Shown here piece after piece: positions 58,225 through 64,000 of a DNA stretch of 64,000 nucleotides. A model generated the notes under the pieces. The model did not search any database, had not been told where the DNA came from, and saw only the letters and a program-made list of their open reading frames with translations. The translations under genes were made by a program, and so were the position numbers. Position 1 is the stretch's first letter; every line of letters begins with the position of its first letter. This DNA comes from BJHL01 sp040378885 (lineage in GTDB: Bacteria > Planctomycetota > Phycisphaerae > Phycisphaerales > UBA1924), in assembly GCA_046316615.1 (NCBI GenBank), contig JBKDAN010000019.1, positions 38,692 through 102,691 of the forward strand. The letters are read 5' to 3'.

Positions 58225-59187
58225 ATGATGATGCATCGCTCCATCTCCCGCATCGCACGCACTGTGGCTTTGGCCGCGGGCGTGGCTGTGTGCGCGAGTG
58301 GTGTGATGGCGCAGGCGCTTGATAAGGGCTACGAGCCCAACATGGCTCCGCCGGCGGTTCCTTTCGAAGAGCGCGGCGTGGGCGTTGAAGAGCGTGTCGG
58401 TCTGTCGCTGCCTCTTGATGTGGAGCTGACGAGTCAAGATGGCAAGGAAGTGCAACTGAAGCAGTACTTCCCGGGCGACGGCAAGCCGGTGATGCTGCTT
58501 TTGGTGTACTACCGCTGCCCGATCGTGTGCGACGTGTTCCGCGAGAAGACTTTCCAGACGCTCAGCGCGGTGGACGCAAAGGGTGATTATCAGTTGGGCA
58601 AGGACTACCGCGTGGTGGTCGTCAGCTTTGATCCGACTGAAACAGCGGAAACGGCCAAGGGCGTGCGTGAAGTTGACATCCGTGACGCGTACGCGCGGGA
58701 GATGCCTGAGGGCGCGCTAGCGGGCGTGAACTACCACGTGGCAGAAGGCTCGACGGCGCGCACGCTGGCGGATGGGCTGGGCTTTCAGTACAAGCGGCTG
58801 GACAACAACGAGTACAGCCACCCGGTGGTCGCGTTTGTCGCGACGCCTGACGGCAAGATCAGCCGGTACCTCTACGGATATCCGAGCGCGTACGACGCTG
58901 ACACGGTGCGGAATTACAAGCTCGCGCTGATGGAAGCGAGTGAGGGCAAGATGGTGCGGACGGTCGGCGAACGCATCATGATGTTCTGCTACGAGTTTGA
59001 TCCGACTCGTGGCACGTACACGCTGCAGGCGTTTCGTGTGATGCAGATCGGGGGCGGCATCACGATCGCGCTGGTGGGCAGTCTGATCGGCGGATTGCTG
59101 TTGACAGAACGCATTCGCCGACGCAAGCTGGCAGCAGCGAACGCAGCGAGCGGTTCGCAGTCAGGTTCGACGATAGCGACAGGATGA
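58225..59187 (+). CDS. SCO1/SenC-family copper chaperone
   Basis: SCO proteins deliver copper to the CuA centre of oxidase subunit II. The 320-residue product has a signal peptide, a thioredoxin-like domain with the copper motif CPIVC (Cys98, Cys102) and ligand His199 in NEYSHPVVAF, then a C-terminal membrane helix (about 279-300, GGGITIALVGSLIGGLLL), an addition seen in this phylum. Three ATGs stand in a row at the start. The position just before coxB fits its role. Confidence 0.92.
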   Translation: MMMHRSISRIARTVALAAGVAVCASGVMAQALDKGYEPNMAPPAVPFEERGVGVEERVGLSLPLDVELTSQDGKEVQLKQYFPGDGKPVMLLLVYYRCPIVCDVFREKTFQTLSAVDAKGDYQLGKDYRVVVVSFDPTETAETAKGVREVDIRDAYAREMPEGALAGVNYHVAEGSTARTLADGLGFQYKRLDNNEYSHPVVAFVATPDGKISRYLYGYPSAYDADTVRNYKLALMEASEGKMVRTVGERIMMFCYEFDPTRGTYTLQAFRVMQIGGGITIALVGSLIGGLLLTERIRRRKLAAANAASGSQSGSTIATG

Positions 59188-59295
59188 CGGATGACGGAAC
59201 TGATAGCGACGGGACAGGACAGGTAGAGCGACCAAGTGAGATGAATCGTGGCCTGCGAACAGTCGAGGCGCACGCAAACAGAAGTTGAGTAGCCC

Positions 59296-60570
59296 ATGCT
59301 GACGAGTTTTCTTGCACAAGCCCTGGTGACGACGCACGCGACGCTTGCGACCGCGACGACTGACTGGTCGATGTGGGACAAGAAGTGGCTGCGCGAACCC
59401 GCGATGACCGAAGCCGCCAAGGACACGGACTACATGTTCATGTGGCTGTGGTGGTTCTGCGTCATTTGGTTCGTGGGTCTGATGGGGATCATGGCGTATT
59501 TCTGCATCGTGTACCGCCGCAAGCCGGGCAAGATCGCAGAACGCAGCGCGAGCCACAACCTGACGCTGGAACTGGCGTGGACGATCATTCCGACGCTGTT
59601 CCTTGTGTGGATCTTCTTCAAGGGCTTCTGGGGCTACATGGAGAAGATGGTGCCGGCTTCGGCGGGCAACGGCATGGAACTGAAGCTGACGGGCTACAAG
59701 TGGTCGTGGGACCTTGAGTATCCCAACGGTCTGGTGATCAACCGTGGCGTTTCGTCGACGAGCTTTGGCGCTGAGGCTGTGCCGGTGTTTTATGTGCCAG
59801 CGGACGTGCCTGTGAAGCTGCGCATGAACTCGACGGACGTGATGCACTCGTTCTGGATCCCTGACTTCCGTGTGAAGCAGGACCTGATTCCCAACCGCTA
59901 CACGGGTATGACGTTCACGGCGATCGGCCCCAAGGATGGCATGCCTGGCGTGCTGGTGCATCCTTCGAGCAAAGAAGAAGAAACTCGCAATCGCGCGTAT
60001 GTGCCGGGCAGCAGCCTTGGCCGCATCGCGCCCGAGTATGTGCCTGAACTGGCGGGCGTGAAGTACACCGACCACTGGGTGTTCTGCGCTGAGTACTGCG
60101 GCACGTATCACAGCGAGATGGCTGCCGTCATTCGCGTGGTGAGCCAGGAAGACTACGACAAGTGGATGGCGTACATGGTGAAGCGCAGCACGCCTACCGA
60201 CCCTGTGGAGTGGGGCAAGCTGCTGTACAAGGGCAAGTGCATGAGCTGCCACAGCGTGGACGGCAGCAAGAACACCGGCCCGACGTGGAAGAACCTGTAC
60301 GGCTACCAGCATGACTACACCGATGGGAAGAAGATCGTGGCTGACGACAACCACATCGTCGAGTCGATTCGCAACCCGGGTCTGCATGTTCGAGTCGGGT
60401 ACGCGAACAACATGAACGCGTTCAGCGAGGCGCAGATGCCTGCGAAGCAGGTGGAGGCGATCATCGCGTACATGAAGAGTCTGTCGGATCGCGGGCCAAA
60501 GACCGCTCCGAGCGAGGGTGATGCGCCAGCGAAGGAAGAGCCCAAGGAACAGGCGAGCGCGATCAAGTAA
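59296..60570 (+). CDS. coxB: Cytochrome c oxidase subunit II with fused cytochrome c (caa3 type)
   Basis: Subunit II accepts electrons at CuA. The 424-residue protein has two membrane helices (about 49-71 and 93-113), a cupredoxin domain with CuA ligands in CAEYCGTYHSEM (Cys264, Cys268), and a C-terminal cytochrome c domain with CMSCH (315-319) and a probable axial Met in MNAFSEAQMPAKQV. The fused heme domain defines a caa3 oxidase and allows direct contact with ActA or ActE without a soluble cytochrome. It ends in a charged Lys/Glu-rich tail. Confidence 0.95.
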   Translation: MLTSFLAQALVTTHATLATATTDWSMWDKKWLREPAMTEAAKDTDYMFMWLWWFCVIWFVGLMGIMAYFCIVYRRKPGKIAERSASHNLTLELAWTIIPTLFLVWIFFKGFWGYMEKMVPASAGNGMELKLTGYKWSWDLEYPNGLVINRGVSSTSFGAEAVPVFYVPADVPVKLRMNSTDVMHSFWIPDFRVKQDLIPNRYTGMTFTAIGPKDGMPGVLVHPSSKEEETRNRAYVPGSSLGRIAPEYVPELAGVKYTDHWVFCAEYCGTYHSEMAAVIRVVSQEDYDKWMAYMVKRSTPTDPVEWGKLLYKGKCMSCHSVDGSKNTGPTWKNLYGYQHDYTDGKKIVADDNHIVESIRNPGLHVRVGYANNMNAFSEAQMPAKQVEAIIAYMKSLSDRGPKTAPSEGDAPAKEEPKEQASAIK

Positions 60571-60643
60571 TGTCGGGTTGGTGATCGGGACGTTTGGAAC
60601 ACATAACCGGCGACGCGAAGGCCGCGAGCCGATGGACTGACGC

Positions 60644-60648
60644 AGGAG
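60644..60648 (+). promoter_or_regulatory. Shine-Dalgarno deciding the coxA start
   Basis: AGGAG stands 8 nt before the ATG at 60657 and argues against a TTG at 60594 in the same frame. Confidence 0.7.
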
Positions 60649-60656
60649 TAGACGCA

Positions 60657-62408
60657 ATGGCAACTGCAACCGCACATGACCACGCCCACGGGAGCTATCT
60701 GACTCCCAAGGGTGGCTTCTGGACAACGGTGTTTGACTGGGCGACGACCGTCGATCACAAGAAGATCGGCGTGATGTACCTGGTCGCGATTCTGTTCATG
60801 TTCTTCCTCGGTGGCCTTGCGGCTATCGCGGTGCGCACGGAACTGTTCTACCCGGTGCGCGTGAGCGACACAGGGGTCGTATCGGGTCAGCTGCTGACCA
60901 TGTTCTACGCCGAGCCGACGATGGCGAAGGGGAACGACGCGTACAACGTGGCATTCACGCTGCACGGGGCGATCATGGTGTTCATGGTCATCGTTCCCAG
61001 CATTCCGGCGAGCCTGGGTAACTTCTTTCTGCCCATCATGCTGGGTACGAAGGACGTGGCCTTCCCACGACTGAACCTGTTGAGCTGGTACGTGTACGTC
61101 GTGGGGTCGATGTTCGCGGTGGGTGCGATCTTGCTGGGCGGTGTTGATACGGGGTGGACGTTCTACACACCTTATTCAACGACAGCCGGGAACGAGTTTG
61201 GCAAGCTGACATTGATGGTGCTGGCGGCCTTCATCCTCGGCTTCTCGTCGATTCTGACTGGTCTGAACTTCATCGTCACTGTGCACAAGCTTCGCGCTCC
61301 GGGCATGGGCTGGTTTGACATGCCGCTGTTTGTGTGGGCTGTGTATAGCAGCGCGATCATTCAGGTGCTGGCGACGCCCGTCATCGGCATCACGCTGCTG
61401 CTGCTGTGCTTCGAGCGTCTGTTCAACGTCGGTATCTTCGATCCGTCGCTGGGTGGTGACCCGGTGCTGTATCAGCACTTCTTCTGGTTCTACAGCCACC
61501 CGGTGGTGTACGTGATGATTTTGCCGGGCATGGGCATCATCAGCGATGTACTGGCGGTGCACAGCCAGAAGCACGTGTTCGGTTACCGCGCTATCGCGTA
61601 CTCGTCGCTGGGTATCGCGGCGGTGAGCTTCGTCGTGTGGGGCCACCACATGTTCACGAGCATGAGCGAACTGGCCAGCGCGGTGTTCAGCGGTTTGACC
61701 TTCCTGGTCGCCATTCCGACCGCCGTGAAGGTGTTCAACTGGATCATGACGCTGTACAAGGGATCGATCGCGTTCACCACACCGATGGTGTATGCGTTGA
61801 TCTTCCTGTTCCTGTTCTCGATCGGTGGCCTGACGGGTCTGCCTCTGGGCACGCTCAGCACGGACCTGCACCTGCACGACAGTTACTTCGTTGTGGCCCA
61901 CTTCCACTACGTGATGATGGGCGGCACGATCATGGCGCTGATGGCGGGCATTCACCACTGGTGGCCCAAAATGTTCGGCCGGATGTACAACGAGCCGGCG
62001 GCGATCTTCTTCGCGCTCGTTGTGTTCGTGAGCTTCAACGTGACGTTCTTCACGCAGTTCTACCTGGGCAGCCAAGGCATGCCTCGCCGGTATGCGAGCT
62101 ACATCGATGAGTTCCAGGTTCTTCACCAGCTCAGCACGATCGGCAGCTATGGTCTGCTTGTCGGCTTCATTGGGCACTTCTTCGTGTTCCTGCACAGCCT
62201 TGCGGCTGGTCGGCTTGCTCCGCAGAACCCGTGGGGTGGCCTGACGCTGGAGTGGGTTGCAGCCAGCCCGCCGGTGGAGCACAACTTCGATCACGATCCG
62301 GTTGTGAAGCATGGCCCGTACGACTTTGAGACGACGGTGCCGCCGGGCTGGAAGCCGGAAGACTACCCGATCCCCGCGGAGAACCTTCGCGCGGCGCGGG
62401 CACACTGA
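60657..62408 (+). CDS. coxA: Cytochrome c oxidase subunit I, A2-type
   Basis: Subunit I holds heme a and the heme a3-CuB site of oxygen reduction and pumps protons. The 583-residue protein has about twelve helices with the ligand motifs FTLHGAIMVFM, FFWFYSHPVVYVMILPG (Tyr279-Tyr285), GHHMFTS and HDSYFVVAHFHYVMMGG. The YSHPVV motif in place of GHPEV marks the A2 subfamily, in which a Tyr-Ser pair replaces the helix VI glutamate of the D-channel. The N-terminus (ATAHDHAHG) is His-rich. The C-terminal part fits a single subunit I without a fused subunit III. Confidence 0.96.
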   Translation: MATATAHDHAHGSYLTPKGGFWTTVFDWATTVDHKKIGVMYLVAILFMFFLGGLAAIAVRTELFYPVRVSDTGVVSGQLLTMFYAEPTMAKGNDAYNVAFTLHGAIMVFMVIVPSIPASLGNFFLPIMLGTKDVAFPRLNLLSWYVYVVGSMFAVGAILLGGVDTGWTFYTPYSTTAGNEFGKLTLMVLAAFILGFSSILTGLNFIVTVHKLRAPGMGWFDMPLFVWAVYSSAIIQVLATPVIGITLLLLCFERLFNVGIFDPSLGGDPVLYQHFFWFYSHPVVYVMILPGMGIISDVLAVHSQKHVFGYRAIAYSSLGIAAVSFVVWGHHMFTSMSELASAVFSGLTFLVAIPTAVKVFNWIMTLYKGSIAFTTPMVYALIFLFLFSIGGLTGLPLGTLSTDLHLHDSYFVVAHFHYVMMGGTIMALMAGIHHWWPKMFGRMYNEPAAIFFALVVFVSFNVTFFTQFYLGSQGMPRRYASYIDEFQVLHQLSTIGSYGLLVGFIGHFFVFLHSLAAGRLAPQNPWGGLTLEWVAASPPVEHNFDHDPVVKHGPYDFETTVPPGWKPEDYPIPAENLRAARAH

Positions 62409-62416
62409 GTGAACAT

Positions 62417-62446
62417 CGCGAGGCTGGTCTGACGGCGAGCCTCGCG
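62417..62446. repeat. Perfect hairpin between coxA and coxC
   Basis: CGCGAGGCT (62417-62425) pairs perfectly with AGCCTCGCG (62438-62446) around a 12-nt loop, 8 nt after the coxA stop. Only three Ts follow, so it is more likely an mRNA stability or processing stem than a full terminator. Confidence 0.65.
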
Positions 62447-62532
62447 TTTGGCTGGATAGACAAGACGGACTGACGAACGGGAATGGAAAGGGTGAGCGAT
62501 CCTGGCTGTCTTGGGACGCTCTCACACGACGC

Positions 62533-63324
62533 ATGACCACCATTGATCACAAACACGGACAGGTCGAGGACGCGAGCAAGCCGCTGTGGGCTCGCTATCG
62601 GCCCGGGCATCACTGGAAGAACGCCGCTGAGGAGTTTGACGGCTGCAAGCTGGGCTTCTGGCTGTTCCTCGCGACGGAAGTGCTGCTGTTCGCCGGCATC
62701 TTTGTGGCGTACGCGATTTTCCGGGCGAAGTATCCGGGTGCGTGGACGGAGGGCAGCAGCCAGCTTGACTGGAAGATCGGCGGCATCAACACGGTCGTGC
62801 TGCTGGTGAGCAGCTTCACGATGGCGTACTCGATCTACTGCTTCCAGACGGACAAGATCAAGAAGGGTCAGCAGATGCTGCTGGCGACCTTTGTGATGGG
62901 TGGCATGTTTCTTGTGCTCAAGCTGATGCTGGAGTACATGCCCAAGATGACGGGCTACTTCCTGAGCTTTGACCCGGCGCTGTCGCACTACAGCGATCTA
63001 GTCGTCGCGGAGAGCGCCAAGATGGGCGGTCTGCTGCAGTACGTCGAGGGTTACGGTGGCAAGGCTCCGGGCAAGTTCTTCACGCATGGTTTCGCGACGG
63101 ATGTCAACATTCCGCTGTGGTGGAGCGTGTACTACTCGGGTACGGCGATTCACGCGTTGCACGTTGTCATCGGCATGACGATGATCGCACGGGCTTACAT
63201 CCGCAGCTTCAAGGGTCACTATGGCTCGGGCCACTACACCTTTGTCGAAATGACGGGCCTGTACTGGCACTTGGTCGACTTGGTGTGGATCTTCCTGTTC
63301 CCGCTGCTGTATCTGATTCACTGA
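62533..63324 (+). CDS. coxC: Cytochrome c oxidase subunit III
   Basis: The 263-residue protein has about seven hydrophobic segments and subunit III words: KLGFWLFLATEVLLFAGIFV, INTVVLLVSSFTMAYSIYCF, YYSGTAIHALHVVIGM and the ending TGLYWHLVDLVWIFLFPLLY. The long loop between helices III and V (SHYSDLVVAESAKMGG...) is extended compared with proteobacterial versions. The glutamate within the second helix region is present. It follows the coxA hairpin. Confidence 0.93.
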   Translation: MTTIDHKHGQVEDASKPLWARYRPGHHWKNAAEEFDGCKLGFWLFLATEVLLFAGIFVAYAIFRAKYPGAWTEGSSQLDWKIGGINTVVLLVSSFTMAYSIYCFQTDKIKKGQQMLLATFVMGGMFLVLKLMLEYMPKMTGYFLSFDPALSHYSDLVVAESAKMGGLLQYVEGYGGKAPGKFFTHGFATDVNIPLWWSVYYSGTAIHALHVVIGMTMIARAYIRSFKGHYGSGHYTFVEMTGLYWHLVDLVWIFLFPLLYLIH

Positions 63325-63434
63325 TCTGCTCGGCTGGCGCAACTGGCAGGCAGCCTGTTCACAACGCTTCGGCACGACTCGCACATTCACGCGGAATCCT
63401 GACTTTGGGTATTCTGCTGCAAGGACTCTGACTC

Positions 63435-64000
63435 ATGGCACATGCCGCTCACTCACATGACTCACACGCTGGCGGGCACGAAGAGCATCATGCTCACGTG
63501 ATTGTTCCGCCTATCACGCTCAAGCTGGTGCTGGGCGTGCTGCTGGGCCTGACCGTGCTGACGGTCGCGACGGCGCAGCTGGAAGTGTGGGCGATGAATT
63601 ACTTCAACATCTTGCTGCCCGCGTGGATCAACGTCACGGGCGCGATGCTGATCGCCACAGTGAAGGCTGTGCTGGTGATGGCGTACTTCATGCAACTGCG
63701 GTACGACAACCCGATGAACACGGTTGTGATGCTGTTCACGTTCTTCGCGGTGGGGCTGTTCCTGTTCTTCACCAGCCTGGACCTGTTCACGCGTGACCGC
63801 GTGTATGACTACAAGTCGACGGTGGTGGTGGCGGGCGGTACGGGTGAGCGCGTCGGTCTGCCGAGCGGTACGCCGCTGGTGGTGGGCATGAAGCAGAAGG
63901 CTGTCGAGAAGCTCGGTGCGGAACGCTATGAGTACGTGAAGTCGCACCTGCATCATGGCAAGCATGGCCACGGTGGCGAAGACACGACGGTGAGCAGTGC
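63435..64000 (+). CDS. coxD: Cytochrome c oxidase subunit IV-like protein (CoxD), cut by the window edge
   Basis: From the ATG at 63435 the frame is open to the window end (188 full codons). The visible protein has a His-rich start (MAHAAHSHDSHAGGHEEHHA, eight histidines), then three hydrophobic segments (LKLVLGVLLGLTVLTVATAQ, MLIATVKAVLVMAYFMQL, VVMLFTFFAVGLFLFFTSL). This is the plan of the small prokaryotic subunit IV/CyoD family, followed by a hydrophilic extension with another His-rich patch (HLHHGKHGHGG). Position after coxC supports the call. The C-terminus is not seen. Confidence 0.85.
   Translation, partial: MAHAAHSHDSHAGGHEEHHAHVIVPPITLKLVLGVLLGLTVLTVATAQLEVWAMNYFNILLPAWINVTGAMLIATVKAVLVMAYFMQLRYDNPMNTVVMLFTFFAVGLFLFFTSLDLFTRDRVYDYKSTVVVAGGTGERVGLPSGTPLVVGMKQKAVEKLGAERYEYVKSHLHHGKHGHGGEDTTVSS

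Overview
The window is GC-rich bacterial chromosome that I would place in the Planctomycetota, most probably the class Phycisphaerae. The grounds are a secreted protein ending in a duplicated dockerin-like module of the D-F-N-N-D/N-G-V-F-P type, three small membrane proteins with a C-terminal CxxCGY...CPECG zinc ribbon, a DUF1501/DUF1800 pair, a planctomycete-style ECF sigma factor next to a Hanks-type kinase, a PEP-CTERM-like protein, lpxB (Gram-negative type envelope), and an alternative complex III plus caa3 oxidase operon. No rRNA, CRISPR array, insertion sequence, phage or integrase was found.

Layout. 0.2-5.6 kb: M42 aminopeptidase, tRNA-binding protein, dockerin-bearing secreted protein, a stand-alone C-terminal domain of B12-dependent ribonucleotide reductase, and a PEP-CTERM-like protein. 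5.8-10.2 kb: leftward pstS-pstC-pstA-pstB phosphate importer without phoU. 10.9-18.2 kb: TauE/SafE permease, glycine decarboxylase gcvP, secreted M28 peptidase with PDZ domain, and two overlapping zinc-ribbon membrane proteins. 18.2-24.3 kb: two ECF sigma regulons back to back. The leftward one has sigma, anti-sigma, exported helical protein, lipoprotein and hydrolase; the rightward one has sigma and a membrane protein with a duplicated N-terminal module. A DUF4286 gene lies between them. 24.4-36.7 kb: DUF4340-like protein, priA, lpxB, apgM, a membrane protein, galK, Ppx/GppA phosphatase, and a TetR regulator coupled to an FtsX-type permease. 36.8-38.9 kb: DUF3467 protein, tRNA-Leu(CAA) and trigger factor. 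38.9-39.75 kb: a non-coding island of hairpins and short repeats. 39.75-43.1 kb: ECF sigma and Ser/Thr kinase. 43.1-46.0 kb: DUF1501/DUF1800. 46.2-64 kb: heme A synthase (leftward) diverging from actABCDEF, a small membrane protein, SCO, coxB, coxA, coxC and a coxD that runs off the right edge.

How the genes work together. The right third encodes one respiratory module: ActA-F oxidises menaquinol and passes electrons through cytochromes to a caa3 oxidase whose CoxB carries its own cytochrome c domain. CtaA makes heme A and SCO delivers copper. The Pst system and Ppx/GppA both concern phosphate, and the sigma and TetR cassettes are separate envelope-directed circuits.

Beyond the genes, four patterns stand out. 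Intergenic gaps often hold short degenerate tandem arrays with 7- or 8-nt units, some arranged as inverted pairs. By eye, strand composition changes from C-rich to G-rich on the + strand at about 36.7-39.7 kb whatever the gene direction, as expected at a replication origin. Several perfect dyads and hairpins lie in leaders and spacers. Many ACIII/oxidase proteins carry histidine-rich tails. All positions and motif reads were made by eye, with no database search.
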